In this document: in pieces, positions 46,360 through 55,901 of the stretch | Position numbering within the stretch: the stretch's first letter is position 1 | Layout of the letters: every line of letters starts with the position of its first letter | DNA from: Pseudomonas asplenii | Lineage (GTDB): Bacteria; Pseudomonadota; Gammaproteobacteria; Pseudomonadales; Pseudomonadaceae | Assembly (NCBI RefSeq): GCF_001293465.1 | Contig: NZ_JSYZ01000009.1 | Span: forward strand, 537,090-601,089 | Direction: 5' to 3' | DNA length: 64,000 bases | Translations under genes and position numbers: made by a program | The notes under the pieces: model-generated | Told to the model about the DNA's origin: nothing | Seen by the model: the letters and a program-made list of their open reading frames with translations, nothing else | The model's database searches: none

Positions 46360-48486
46360 GTGTCTTCAGGCCCACCCTTTCACCGTTCCTCCGTCCTTCT
46401 GGCGCTGCTGTTCAGCACTCCCGTGCTGGCCGACGACCTGTTCCTGGAAAACCAGCCGCTGCCCGAGGTTTTGACCGCCACGCGGCTGAAACAATCCCCG
46501 GCGTCGGTCCCCGGCAGCATGACGGTGATCGACAACGAACTGATCAAGGCCAGCGGTGCCCGCGATATCGCCGAACTGCTGCGCCTGGTGCCGGGCATGA
46601 TGGTCGGCTACACCAACGGCAACCAGGCGGCGATCAACTACCACGGCACCGATGCCAGCAATGCCCGGCGCATGCAGGTCCTGATCGACGGCCGCTCGGT
46701 GTATCGCGCAGGCCTGGCGACCGTGGACTGGAGCGACATTCCGGTGGCCATGGAGGATATCGAGCGCATCGAGGTCTTCAGGGGGCCGAACACCGTCAGC
46801 TATGGCGCCAATGCGCTGATGGCGGTGGTCAACATCCTGACCAAGTCGCCCGGCAGTACCCACGGTTCGCGGCTCAAGGTCACCCGTGGCGGGCGCGGCA
46901 TCAATGACTGGTATGCCAGCCAAGGCGTGGGCTGGGACACCGGTGACCTGCGCCTGTCGATGTCCGGCCAGCAGGACGACGGTTTCGACAGCGATCGCAT
47001 CGGTGCCGACTACCGCGACAGCCGACGCCTGAACCGCTTCAACCTGTCGGTCAGCCAGATGCTCAACGACAGCCAGAGCATCGACTGGCAGTTGAATGCG
47101 AAGGAAGGCACCAACCAGCGGCCCTACACCTACAAGGCGGTGTTTCCCGATATCCAGGAGGCCGGCAACAACTCCGACGTGGTGGCCAAGGACTACGCCG
47201 GTTCCCTGCGCTGGAACCTCGACCTCAGCCCGCAGCACAGCCTGTACGTACAGGGTTCGGCCCAGCACTGGGACCGCCAGCAGATCTGGCGCGCCTGTGA
47301 TGCCAAGGTGTCGTTCAGCCCGCAATTGACCCAGTTGTGGCAGCTCAACCCCAACTACGCGGAAAACCTGGCGCGCCACATGACCAGCTACTCGGTCGGC
47401 AGCCCACCGCCCGGCAGCGCCAGTGAACAGGCCCTGGCCAACCAGGTACTGGACCAGTGGTTCAACCAGGGCGCCAATCAGTCGGTCTGCGGCGATATCG
47501 ACCAGAGCACCCGCGAGACCCGCTACGACCTCGAATTGCAGGACACCCTGAGCCTGTCGGACAGCCTGCGCCTGGTCAGCGGCATGAACTATCGTTATGA
47601 CCGGGCAGATTCCGAAACCTATTTCAACGGCACCCTCGACGACAACACCTGGCGCCTGTTCGGCCAGCTCGAGTGGCGGGCCAGCGAACACTGGCTGCTC
47701 CAGGGCGGCGCCATGTACGAATACACACAACTGACTGGCGACTCGCTGACCCCGCGCTTTGCCGTCAACTACCTGATCAACCCGCGCCATGGCCTGCGCG
47801 CGGTGTATTCGGAAGCCATCCGCTCGCCGGACATGTTCGAGAACAACGTCAACTGGAGCTACCGGGTGACCAACCTGGACTCACCGACCTACGGCCAGAA
47901 CAGCGGCCAGTATTTCGTCAGGACCCGCGGCCCGGGCAACCTCGACAAGGAGCTGATGCGCTCGCGGGAGCTGGGCTACAACGGTTTCTTCGCGGATATC
48001 GGGCTGAACCTCGACGTGAAGCTGTTCTACGACGAAATCACCTCGATGGTCAGTACGCCCCTGCGCAACAACCAGTTCATCGCCAGCAATGCCAACAACG
48101 CACGCTTCACCGGCAGCGAAACCCAACTCGACTGGCGCCTGGGCAGCGCCGACCGGCTGCGCCTGACCTACGCCTATGTCGATGTGCAGGCCAGCAACCC
48201 TGCCGATGCCCAGTTCACCGCACGCAACAGCGGCTCGGCCGGCTGGATGCGCGACTGGGGCAAGGGCTGGTCAAGCTCGCTGTTCTACTATGGCGACGAT
48301 GCGATCAACCGGTATCGTTTCGAGCGGGTCGACCTGCGTGTCGCCAAGCGCATTCCCTTGCACAGGGCCAGCCTGGAACTGGCCGGGGTGATGCAGCAGC
48401 GTCTGGACAACCAGCCCCTCACCTGGCCCGACAACAACTATGACCAGCGCCAGGTTCTCTACTTCAGCGCCGAGCTGGAATTCTGA
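46360..48486 (+). CDS. TonB-dependent outer-membrane receptor
   Basis: 708 residues from a GTG start. Signal peptide to about residue 25 (LLALLFSTPVLADD), a TonB-box-like stretch PEVLTATR, a plug domain (about 40-150) with LIDGRSVYRAG and IERIEVFRGPNTVSYGANA, and a 22-strand barrel ending in phenylalanine (YFSAELEF). Ligand unknown; no FpvA-type signalling domain. It is followed after two bases by a periplasmic binding protein gene and then a hybrid kinase. Confidence 0.93.
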   Translation: MSSGPPFHRSSVLLALLFSTPVLADDLFLENQPLPEVLTATRLKQSPASVPGSMTVIDNELIKASGARDIAELLRLVPGMMVGYTNGNQAAINYHGTDASNARRMQVLIDGRSVYRAGLATVDWSDIPVAMEDIERIEVFRGPNTVSYGANALMAVVNILTKSPGSTHGSRLKVTRGGRGINDWYASQGVGWDTGDLRLSMSGQQDDGFDSDRIGADYRDSRRLNRFNLSVSQMLNDSQSIDWQLNAKEGTNQRPYTYKAVFPDIQEAGNNSDVVAKDYAGSLRWNLDLSPQHSLYVQGSAQHWDRQQIWRACDAKVSFSPQLTQLWQLNPNYAENLARHMTSYSVGSPPPGSASEQALANQVLDQWFNQGANQSVCGDIDQSTRETRYDLELQDTLSLSDSLRLVSGMNYRYDRADSETYFNGTLDDNTWRLFGQLEWRASEHWLLQGGAMYEYTQLTGDSLTPRFAVNYLINPRHGLRAVYSEAIRSPDMFENNVNWSYRVTNLDSPTYGQNSGQYFVRTRGPGNLDKELMRSRELGYNGFFADIGLNLDVKLFYDEITSMVSTPLRNNQFIASNANNARFTGSETQLDWRLGSADRLRLTYAYVDVQASNPADAQFTARNSGSAGWMRDWGKGWSSSLFYYGDDAINRYRFERVDLRVAKRIPLHRASLELAGVMQQRLDNQPLTWPDNNYDQRQVLYFSAELEF

Positions 48487-48488
48487 GC

Positions 48489-49424
48489 ATGAGCGAGTCA
48501 CGGATGACACGGGGCTGCACGAGTTGGCTGCCAAAGCTGGCCGCGTGCCTGCTGGCCCTACTGGTTTGCCACCCACTGCCCCAGGCGCGGGCTGCCGACG
48601 TGCTGCTCACCGGCGTCGAGGACAGCCCCGGCGTGCAGGGTTTCGCCAGCGCCCTGGCGCAGCAGCGCCCCGAGGACCAGGTGCGCTTCGTGCCTTTCGG
48701 CCAACTGCCGGCCCCGAGCAAGCTGCCAGCCGGCACGCGGCTGATCCTGCTCGACCCGCCCAGCCTCGACTGGCGCCTGGCCGACCACCAGGGCCCACAG
48801 ACCCTGGTGCTGCGCATCAGCCGCCTGCAAGCGCGCCAGCGCCTGGGCGAGCAACAGCCGAGCCAGCTCAGCCTGCTCTGGAGCGACCCACCGCCCTGGC
48901 GGCAGTTGCACCTGATCCGCGCCGTGCTGCCACAGGCGCGCCGGGTCGGCGTGCTGTACGACGCGGACAGCGAGTTCCTGCTCGGCGAACTGCGCCAGGC
49001 TGCCCGGCCACTGGACCTGGAGATCGTCGCCGAGCGCTGGGACAACACCGCCGACAGCCGCCCGCTGCAGAACCTGTTGCGCAACAGCGATGTGCTGCTG
49101 GGGATCGACGATCCGACACTGTACAACCCCAAGACCGCGAAAAACCTGCTGCTCAGCAGCTATGCCCGGCAACTGGCGCTGATCGGGCCGAACGCCGGCT
49201 TCGTCAGGGCCGGCAGCCTGGCCAGCAGCTACAGCGACCAGAACGACTGGCTGGCGATCCTCGACAGCCTGCTCGACAAGCCGCCCTCCAGTTGGCCGCG
49301 CGCACTCTATCCACCACGGTTCAAGGTACTGAGCAATCCACAGGTTGCCCGCTCGCTGAGCCTCGAGGTGATCGACGAAGCGTCCGTCGCCACCCGGCTG
49401 GCCGAAGGAGAACCCCACCCATGA
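48489..49424 (+). CDS. Periplasmic binding protein of the PF04392 ABC-substrate type
   Basis: 311 residues. The signal peptide ends at about 35 (HPLPQARAAD). The fold resembles ABC substrate-binding proteins of the YtxG/TrpX group: RVGVLYDADSEFLLGELRQA, DVLLGIDDPTLYNPKTAKN and PNAGFVRAGSLASSYSD match the two-lobe pattern. No permease or ATPase gene accompanies it. Its stop overlaps the kinase start as ATGA and its start is two bases after the receptor gene, so it probably works with them, perhaps as a ligand-presenting protein for the kinase. Confidence 0.82.
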   Translation: MSESRMTRGCTSWLPKLAACLLALLVCHPLPQARAADVLLTGVEDSPGVQGFASALAQQRPEDQVRFVPFGQLPAPSKLPAGTRLILLDPPSLDWRLADHQGPQTLVLRISRLQARQRLGEQQPSQLSLLWSDPPPWRQLHLIRAVLPQARRVGVLYDADSEFLLGELRQAARPLDLEIVAERWDNTADSRPLQNLLRNSDVLLGIDDPTLYNPKTAKNLLLSSYARQLALIGPNAGFVRAGSLASSYSDQNDWLAILDSLLDKPPSSWPRALYPPRFKVLSNPQVARSLSLEVIDEASVATRLAEGEPHP

Positions 49425-51316
49425 ATCTTCGCCGGCACTGGGGCATCAACGCCCGTACCCAGATGATCAGCCTCGGCCCGGCGCTGTTGCTGACCCTGCT
49501 GCTGATCAGTTTCTTTACCTTCGTACGGATTCAGGACCTGCGCCAGGAACTCAACCACACCGGTCAGCTGATCGCCAACCAACTGGCCCCGGCGACCGAG
49601 TACGGCGTCATATCCGGTAACAATGACGTCCTCGAAACCCTGATGAAGGCCAGCCTGACCACCCCGCACGTGCGTTTCCTCGAAGTGCAGGACCGCAGCA
49701 ACAATATCCTGGTGTATGTCGAGCAACCGGCCGAAAGCCATAGCCGCTCCCAGCAGGTCGAGATTTTCCAGGCACCGGTGCGCCTGCAGCGGATCAAGCT
49801 CGACAGCGATTTCCTGCAGGGTACCTACGCCAATCCGACCGTGACCGGCGAGGACTATCTCGGCCGCGTGATCGTCGGCATGTCCAACGGCGCCTTCAAC
49901 CAGCGCCAGCAGGAAATCCTGCTCAAGGCGGGGATCCTCGCGCTGTTCGCCCTGCTCTTCACCTTCCTGCTGGCCCGCCGCCTGGCGGCCAATCTGTCGC
50001 AACCGATCAGCGCCATGGGCCATGCGGTCAAGGCCATCCAGCAGGGCGACTACAAGACCCCGCTGCCAGTGCCGGATGACACCGAACTGGGTGATCTGGC
50101 ACGCCATATCAACAACCTCGCCAGCGGCCTCGAACAGGCCAGCCGCGAACAGCACCAGGCCATTGCCCAGTTGATCCAGACCCGCGAGGAAGCGGAACGG
50201 GCGAACAACGCCAAGTCCGACTTCCTGGCGATGATGAGCCATGAACTGCGCACACCGATGAACGGCGTGCTGGGCATGCTGCAACTGCTCGAAACCACGG
50301 ACATGAGCGAGGAACAGGCCGAATATGCGGCGCTGGCTTCGGAATCCACCGAGCACCTGCTCAAGGTCATCAACGACATTCTCGACTTCTCGCGGATCGA
50401 GCGTTCGGCACTGGAGCTGGAACACATCCCGTTCGGCCTCGGCGAACTGATCAGCAGTTGCGTCCAGGCCTTCCAGCACAGCGCCGTGCAACGCGGCCTG
50501 CAGTTGAACCTGCAGTTCCCGCCGGGCCTGGAGCGGCTGCAGGTCAAGGGCGACCCGACACGGATCCGGCAGATCCTGGTCAACCTGGTGGGCAATGCGC
50601 TGAAATTCACCGAGCACGGCAGCGTCAGCATCGAACCGGCCTGGCAGAGCCTGGATGACGAGGTGATCTGGTTCAGTTGCACGGTACGCGACAGCGGCAT
50701 CGGCATTTCCGCCGAACGCCTGGAACTGATGTTCGACGCCTTCCAGCAGGCCGACAGTTCGATTTCCCGGCGCTATGGCGGCACCGGCCTGGGCCTGCCG
50801 ATCGCCCGGACCCTGGCCGAACGCATGGGTGGCACCCTGCACGCGCGCAGCGAAGAGGGCCAGGGCTCGGTGTTCACCCTGGAAATCCCGCTGGCCCTGC
50901 ACCGCGTGGCCGAACCGGAAAACCTGCCACAGTTGCTGGCCGGGCACGGCGAAGGACGCAAGGTGATGCTGGTCGAGGACAACCCGGTAAACCAGACGGT
51001 GATCGAAGCCATGTTGCGCAGCCTGGGCTTCGAGGTCAGCCTGGCCCATGACGGTGTCGAGGCGGTCGAGAAGGTCAGGAACGGCAGTTTCGCCGCCATT
51101 CTGATGGACTGCCGGCTACCGCTCGTCGACGGCTACGAGGCCACCCGGCAGATCCGCCAGCTCCACGACGCCGCCCGATTGCCGATCATCGCCCTGACCG
51201 CGAATGCCCTGCAGGGCGACCGCGAACAGTGCCTGCAGGCGGGGATGAACGATTATCTGGCCAAGCCCTTCAAACGCACCGATCTGCAGCAGATTCTGCA
51301 GCGCTGGGTGCCCTGA
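49421..51316 (+). CDS. Hybrid sensor histidine kinase (PA1611 type)
   Basis: 631 residues. Helix 1 (about 17-35), periplasmic domain of about 130 residues, helix 2 (about 168-187), HAMP, HisKA with MMSHELRTPMNG (His274), ATPase domain with GNALKF and GTGLGLP, and a C-terminal receiver with Asp563 in LMDCRLPLVDGYE. There is no Hpt domain, so phosphate must go to a separate one. In P. aeruginosa the gene at this place beside fabA is PA1611, which binds RetS and feeds the Gac/Rsm pathway; orthology here is inferred from position and domain order. Confidence 0.92.
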   Translation: MNLRRHWGINARTQMISLGPALLLTLLLISFFTFVRIQDLRQELNHTGQLIANQLAPATEYGVISGNNDVLETLMKASLTTPHVRFLEVQDRSNNILVYVEQPAESHSRSQQVEIFQAPVRLQRIKLDSDFLQGTYANPTVTGEDYLGRVIVGMSNGAFNQRQQEILLKAGILALFALLFTFLLARRLAANLSQPISAMGHAVKAIQQGDYKTPLPVPDDTELGDLARHINNLASGLEQASREQHQAIAQLIQTREEAERANNAKSDFLAMMSHELRTPMNGVLGMLQLLETTDMSEEQAEYAALASESTEHLLKVINDILDFSRIERSALELEHIPFGLGELISSCVQAFQHSAVQRGLQLNLQFPPGLERLQVKGDPTRIRQILVNLVGNALKFTEHGSVSIEPAWQSLDDEVIWFSCTVRDSGIGISAERLELMFDAFQQADSSISRRYGGTGLGLPIARTLAERMGGTLHARSEEGQGSVFTLEIPLALHRVAEPENLPQLLAGHGEGRKVMLVEDNPVNQTVIEAMLRSLGFEVSLAHDGVEAVEKVRNGSFAAILMDCRLPLVDGYEATRQIRQLHDAARLPIIALTANALQGDREQCLQAGMNDYLAKPFKRTDLQQILQRWVP

Positions 51317-51388
51317 ATACGACGTGCGACTGGCGTGAAAGGCGAAAGTGCGGCAGTCTTAGGCACCCGAACGAGCCGTGAGAGCGGC

Positions 51389-51419
51389 TTGATTTAAAAT
51401 TTCAGTGCACAAGTGTACA
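51389..51419 (+). promoter_or_regulatory. fabA promoter region with short dyad
   Basis: TTGATT (51389-51394) is a -35 candidate. The imperfect dyad TGCACA-AG-TGTACA (51406-51419) lies where the -10 would be, so a repressor such as DesT or FabR type could block transcription. The fabAB operon of P. aeruginosa is controlled by DesT, but the sequence here does not match its known box closely. Confidence 0.35.
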
Positions 51420-51553
51420 TTCATGTCCCCTGTGCTGTGACTTTCACTACAACGCAATAGTCTATGAGTAGGCTGTCGATTCGAGGCATGAGGGCTTCGA
51501 TCGGCCGGGAAGCTACACCCCACCCTGCCGCATGGAACTATTGAGGAGCTCGC

Positions 51554-52069
51554 ATGACCAAACAAAACGCCTTTACCCGGGAAGAACTGCTGCGCTGCAG
51601 TCGCGGTGAGCTGTTCGGCCCAGGTAACGCGCAACTGCCCGCCCCGAACATGCTGATGGTGGATCGCATCACCCATATCGGCGAAGAGGGTGGCAAGTAC
51701 GGCAAGGGTGAATTGGTCGCCGAGCTGGATATCACTCCGGACCTGTGGTTCTTCGCCTGCCACTTCGAAGGCGATCCGGTGATGCCGGGCTGCCTGGGCC
51801 TCGACGCCATGTGGCAACTGGTCGGTTTCTTCCTCGGCTGGCAGGGCCTGCCAGGCCGTGGCCGCGCCCTGGGTTCGGGCGAAGTGAAATTCTTCGGCCA
51901 GGTACTGCCGACCGCCAAGAAGATCACCTACAACATTCATATCAAGCGCGTCCTCAAAGGCAAGCTGAACATGGCCATCGCCGACGGTTCGGTCAGTGTC
52001 GACGGACGCGAAATCTACACTGCCGAAGGCCTACGGGTCGGCGTGTTCACCTCCACTGACAATTTCTAA
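51554..52069 (+). CDS. fabA: FabA, 3-hydroxydecanoyl-ACP dehydratase/isomerase
   Basis: 171 residues, the usual length. Catalytic His70 ([10 protein letters not shown]) and Asp84 (CLGLDAMWQ) are present. It introduces the cis double bond of unsaturated fatty acids at the C10 stage. fabB follows after 11 bases, the standard operon in pseudomonads. Confidence 0.98.
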   Translation: MTKQNAFTREELLRCSRGELFGPGNAQLPAPNMLMVDRITHIGEEGGKYGKGELVAELDITPDLWFFACHFEGDPVMPGCLGLDAMWQLVGFFLGWQGLPGRGRALGSGEVKFFGQVLPTAKKITYNIHIKRVLKGKLNMAIADGSVSVDGREIYTAEGLRVGVFTSTDNF

Positions 52070-52080
52070 GGGTTATCCGC

Positions 52081-53301
52081 ATGCGCCGCGTCGTTATCAC
52101 TGGTCTGGGCATCGTTTCTTGCCTGGGCAATGACAAAGAGACCGTCTCCGCTAACCTGCGTGCAAGCCGCCCTGGCATCCGCTACAACCCGGAATATGCC
52201 GAAATGGGTCTGCGTAGCCAGGTTTCCGGCTCCATCGACCTCAACCTCGAAGAACTGATCGACCGCAAGATCTATCGCTTCGTCGGCCATGCGGCGGCCT
52301 ACGCCTACCTGGCCATGAAGGACGCGATCGCCGACTCCGGCCTGAGCGAAGAGCAGGTCTCCAACCCGCGTACCGGCCTGATCGCCGGTTCCGGCGGCGC
52401 GTCGACCCTGAACCAGATGGAAGCGCTGGATACCCTGCGTGAAAAAGGCGTCAAGCGTGTCGGTCCGTACCGCGTGACCCGCACCATGGGCAGCACCGTT
52501 TCCGCGTGCCTGGCCACGCCCTTCAAGATCAAGGGCCTGAACTACTCGATCTCCTCCGCCTGCGCCACCAGTGCCCACTGCATCGGTACCGCCATGGAGC
52601 AGATCCAGATGGGCAAGCAGGACATCGTCTTCGCCGGTGGCGGTGAAGAAGAGCACTGGAGCCAGTCGTTCCTGTTCGACGCCATGGGCGCCCTGTCCAC
52701 CCAGTACAACGACACGCCGGAGAAAGCTTCCCGTGCCTACGATGCCAAGCGTGACGGTTTCGTCATCGCCGGCGGTGGCGGCATGGTGGTGGTCGAGGAA
52801 CTGGAACACGCCCTGGCCCGCGGCGCGAAGATCTACGCCGAAATCGTCGGCTACGGCGCGACCTCCGACGGCTACGACATGGTTGCACCAAGCGGCGAAG
52901 GCGCTGTGCGCTGCATGCAGATGGCGATGTCCACCGTTGACGGCCCGATCGACTACCTGAACACCCACGGCACCTCGACTCCGGTCGGCGACGTCGCGGA
53001 AATGAAGGGCGTGCGTGAAGTCTTCGGCGACAAGGCACCGCTGATCAGCTCGACCAAGAGCCTGTCCGGCCACTCCCTGGGCGCTGCCGGCGTACACGAG
53101 GCGATCTACTGCCTGCTGATGATGGAAGGCAACTTCATTGCCGGTTCCGCCAACATCGAAGAGCTGGATCCGGAAGTCGCCGACCTGCCGGTACTGACCA
53201 AGACTCGCGAAGACGTCAAGCTGAACAACGTGATGAGCAACAGCTTCGGCTTCGGCGGCACCAACGCCACCCTGGTCCTGAAGCGCTGGCAGGGCAAGTA
53301 A
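52081..53301 (+). CDS. fabB: FabB, 3-oxoacyl-ACP synthase I
   Basis: 406 residues. Active-site Cys161 ([11 protein letters not shown]), His296 ([11 protein letters not shown]) and His331 ([10 protein letters not shown]) form the condensing-enzyme triad. It elongates the cis-unsaturated product made by FabA. A strong terminator follows. Confidence 0.98.
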   Translation: MRRVVITGLGIVSCLGNDKETVSANLRASRPGIRYNPEYAEMGLRSQVSGSIDLNLEELIDRKIYRFVGHAAAYAYLAMKDAIADSGLSEEQVSNPRTGLIAGSGGASTLNQMEALDTLREKGVKRVGPYRVTRTMGSTVSACLATPFKIKGLNYSISSACATSAHCIGTAMEQIQMGKQDIVFAGGGEEEHWSQSFLFDAMGALSTQYNDTPEKASRAYDAKRDGFVIAGGGGMVVVEELEHALARGAKIYAEIVGYGATSDGYDMVAPSGEGAVRCMQMAMSTVDGPIDYLNTHGTSTPVGDVAEMKGVREVFGDKAPLISSTKSLSGHSLGAAGVHEAIYCLLMMEGNFIAGSANIEELDPEVADLPVLTKTREDVKLNNVMSNSFGFGGTNATLVLKRWQGK

Positions 53302-53325
53302 GCCCGGCCTGATCGCGATCTGAAA

Positions 53326-53356
53326 AACGCCCCGACTGGTTCGGGGCGTTTTTTTT
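53326..53356 (+). terminator. fabAB terminator
   Basis: Stem AACGCCCCGA (53326-53335) with TCGGGGCGTT (53341-53350), loop CTGGT, followed by six further T. Confidence 0.93.
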
Positions 53357-53624
53357 GCCAGTTGCAGCCTCCTCACGGATGCCCGGCACAACCCCTGTGG
53401 TCCATGTCTTCAGCCCCTGATCACGCCATGCAGCCCGCCTGACGTTCAACCCTGGTGGCAATCAGCAGTTTTGCCTTGGACGAAACAGTGATATCCCCCC
53501 CCCTGAGAAGCCCGATGCCTGTGCCAGGATGGTTCCGGCCACGAAATAAGCTGAACACCGTCACAACGCCGTGCTCTATTAAGGTTCGAAGGGTTTTCCC
53601 ACCACTGTCTCCAGGAGGTTCATC

Positions 53625-54041
53625 ATGACCATCACCATCAACACCGAATCCAGCGAAGGTTTTCGCCATAGTGTGCAGATCGATGATCACCAGTTGTTCA
53701 CCGATGTGCCCAAAAGCGTGGGCGGCGAAGGCTCCGCACCGGAACCCCACGACTACTTCGACACGGCACTGGGTACCTGCAAGGCACTGACGCTCAAGCT
53801 GTATGCACAGAAGAAAGGCATCCCGCTGACCGGCGTCACCGTCGAGGTCAAGCGTGACAGCAGCCAGGAGCAGAAAGGCAAGTATGGCCTGCAGGTCAAG
53901 CTGACCCTCAAGGGCGTGTTGAGCGACGCCCAGCGCGAGGAGTTGCACAAGGTCGCCGACCGCTGCCCGATTCACAAACTGATGACCAGTACCGACGTCA
54001 GCATCGAGACCCTGCTGGCCGAAGGGGCCTTCAGCCAGTAG
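53625..54041 (+). CDS. OsmC family protein (peroxide reductase-like)
   Basis: 138 residues. The two redox cysteines of the Ohr/OsmC fold are present (Cys52 in GTCKAL, Cys114 in DRCPIHK), as is the Arg/Glu-rich middle. Such proteins reduce organic hydroperoxides. A strong AGGAGG lies before the ATG. The 268 bases between the fabB terminator and the start hold no frame I believe; GAACAC (53553-53558) and TCTAT (53575-53579), 16 bases apart, weakly resemble an AlgU promoter. Confidence 0.92.
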   Translation: MTITINTESSEGFRHSVQIDDHQLFTDVPKSVGGEGSAPEPHDYFDTALGTCKALTLKLYAQKKGIPLTGVTVEVKRDSSQEQKGKYGLQVKLTLKGVLSDAQREELHKVADRCPIHKLMTSTDVSIETLLAEGAFSQ

Positions 54042-54100
54042 GGGCAACACCGCAAAAGCGGGTTATGCTTTGCGCATTACCCGCCCAGCCTGGAACCCCC

Positions 54101-54970
54101 ATGAGTACACCGTTGGTGATTCGTCCCCGTGCCGAGGATGTCGAAGGTCAACCGATCCTGCGTCCCCTGCCCTCGGCCCAGTGCCGCAGTGTCGGCCCCT
54201 TCGTGTTTTTCGATCACATGCTGGAGACCCGCTACCCACCGGGCAGCGGCATGGACATCCGGCAGCACCCGCATATCGGTCTGTCGACCCTGACCTATCT
54301 GTTCGAAGGCCAGTTGCAGCACAAGGACAGCCTGGGTTCCGACCAGCGGGTCGGCCCCGGCGAAGTGAGCTGGATGACTGCCGGCAGCGCCATTGCCCAT
54401 GTCGAGCGTACCCCGGCCGAGCTGACCGCCAGTGGCTCTGTGCTGCATGGCCTGCAGGTCTGGCTGGCTTCGCCCAGGGAGCATGAACAGGGAGCTGGCC
54501 ACTACAGCCATCATCCGGCCGCCAGCCTGCCGACCAGCGAGAATCTGGGGGTGAAAATCCGACTGATCGCCGGCAGCGGCTTCTGCCTGACGTCGCCGGT
54601 ACCGGTTTTGTCGCCCACGGTCTATGCCGAGGTAAAGATGGAGTCGGCGACCACTCTGCTGGTGCCCGATGAGCATGAGGAACGGGCGCTGTATGTGCTC
54701 GAAGGTGACGTGGAGCTCGATGGCGAATGCCTCGAGCCTCTCAGCCTGGTAGTGCTGCCCAGGGGCACAAGCCCGACGCTGGCAGCCGAGGGCGAGGTGC
54801 ATCTGGTACTGATCGGTGGCGCACCGCTGGATGGGCCGAGAAGGATGAATTGGAACTTCGTCGCCAGCGACCCGGCGCTGATCGACCAGGCCCGTGCGCG
54901 CTGGGCGGCCGGCGACTGGCCGAAAGTGCCAGGGGAAATCGGGCGGATCGAGCTTCCCGTACGAGCTTAG
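54101..54970 (+). CDS. Pirin family protein
   Basis: 289 residues, bicupin. The metal ligands of pirin are conserved as His56 and His58 (QHPHIGL), His100 and Glu102 (IAHVERTP). Bacterial pirins act as quercetin dioxygenases or regulators; no specific role can be assigned. The start at 54101 matches the family; it follows the OsmC gene by 59 bases. Confidence 0.92.
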   Translation: MSTPLVIRPRAEDVEGQPILRPLPSAQCRSVGPFVFFDHMLETRYPPGSGMDIRQHPHIGLSTLTYLFEGQLQHKDSLGSDQRVGPGEVSWMTAGSAIAHVERTPAELTASGSVLHGLQVWLASPREHEQGAGHYSHHPAASLPTSENLGVKIRLIAGSGFCLTSPVPVLSPTVYAEVKMESATTLLVPDEHEERALYVLEGDVELDGECLEPLSLVVLPRGTSPTLAAEGEVHLVLIGGAPLDGPRRMNWNFVASDPALIDQARARWAAGDWPKVPGEIGRIELPVRA

Positions 54971-54993
54971 GCCACGGGTGCTCTCAAGACCGC

Positions 54994-55083
54994 TATCGCC
55001 AGCAAGCCGGCTCCCACCATGGCCGCGCCAGGCAGGTGCCTTGCGGGCGCCGAAAGGCCTGTGGGACCGTCCGGCGGGCGATA
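54994..55083. repeat. Imperfect long inverted repeat, REP-like
   Basis: Left arm 54994-55017 (TATCGCCAGCAAGCCGG...) is largely complementary to 55061-55083 (GTGGGACC...GGGCGATA). It sits between the convergent pirin and dienelactone hydrolase genes. Confidence 0.6.
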
Positions 55084-55107
55084 GGGCCCTCAGACGCGAC
55101 GCAGGCC

Positions 55108-55836
55108 TCAGCCGGCGAATACTTCCTCAAGCAGATTGTGCATAGCGGTGAAGGACCGGCTGGCGGTCTTCGCGTCATACATCATCTTGCCCGGCACATT
55201 GGCATGCGGATCGGTGAACGAATGCACCGCGCCGCCGTAGCTGAGCAGTTGCCAGTCGACCCCGGCGGCATTCATTTCCTCTTCGAAGGCCGGCAGTTGC
55301 TCGCGCGGCACCAGCGGATCGGACGCACCATGCAGCACCAGCACCGAGCCCCTGATGTTGTGGGCATCCGCCGGGTTGGGCGTGTCCAGCGTACCGTGGA
55401 AGGAGACGGCGGCCTTCAGCGGCGCACCGGTACGGGCCAGTTCCAGCGAGCAGCAGCCGCCGAAGCAGAAACCGAAGGTGGCCAGCTTCGAGCTGTCGAC
55501 CGGCGCCAGCACCTGCCCCTGCAGCGCTTCGAACGCGGCCTGCATGCGCTTGCGCAGCTCGGCCCGATCGTTCTTCAGTGGCATCATCGCCGCACCGGCT
55601 TCATCGCCGTTCTGCGGACGTACCGACTGGCCGTAGAGGTCGGCGACCAACACCACATAACCCTTGGCCGCCACCGACTGGGCGATCTTTTCCGCGCCGG
55701 CGCTGACGCCCATCCAGTTCGGCGCCATCAGCAGGCCCGCACGCGCGCCCTTGTGGCTGGCATCGAAGGCCAGGCGACCTTCATAGGACTGGCCATCGAC
55801 CTGATAGACCACGGAACTGACAGTGATTTGGCTCAT
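55108..55836 (-). CDS. Dienelactone hydrolase family protein
   Basis: 242 residues, alpha/beta hydrolase with a cysteine nucleophile: Cys124 in FGFCFGGCCSL, catalytic Asp in HGASDPLVP and His in GGAVHSFTDP. It lacks a signal peptide. True dienelactone activity is not certain, since many pseudomonad members have no aromatic pathway beside them. Located downstream of htpG on the same strand but separated by a terminator. Confidence 0.9.
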   Translation of the reverse strand: MSQITVSSVVYQVDGQSYEGRLAFDASHKGARAGLLMAPNWMGVSAGAEKIAQSVAAKGYVVLVADLYGQSVRPQNGDEAGAAMMPLKNDRAELRKRMQAAFEALQGQVLAPVDSSKLATFGFCFGGCCSLELARTGAPLKAAVSFHGTLDTPNPADAHNIRGSVLVLHGASDPLVPREQLPAFEEEMNAAGVDWQLLSYGGAVHSFTDPHANVPGKMMYDAKTASRSFTAMHNLLEEVFAG

Positions 55837-55866
55837 TACATACTCCGTAAGGACATCCCAAAAATG

Positions 55867-55890
55867 AAAAACCCGCCGAAGCGGGTTTTT
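55867..55890 (-). terminator. htpG terminator
   Basis: Stem ACCCGC / GCGGGT (55871-55876 and 55881-55886) with A run on the left and T run on the right, so it works on both strands. It ends htpG before the dienelactone hydrolase gene. Confidence 0.88.
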
Positions 55891-55901
55891 CTACAGCGTT
55901 A

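Noticed and set aside
48440..49420. N-terminal extension of the hybrid kinase into the binding protein gene
   Set aside because: The translation is Arg/Pro/Ala-rich and non-globular; the ATG at 49421 with ATGA overlap explains the kinase start.
53553..53579. AlgU promoter for the OsmC gene
   Set aside because: GAACAC-N16-TCTAT deviates in both elements; kept only as a remark in the gene entry.
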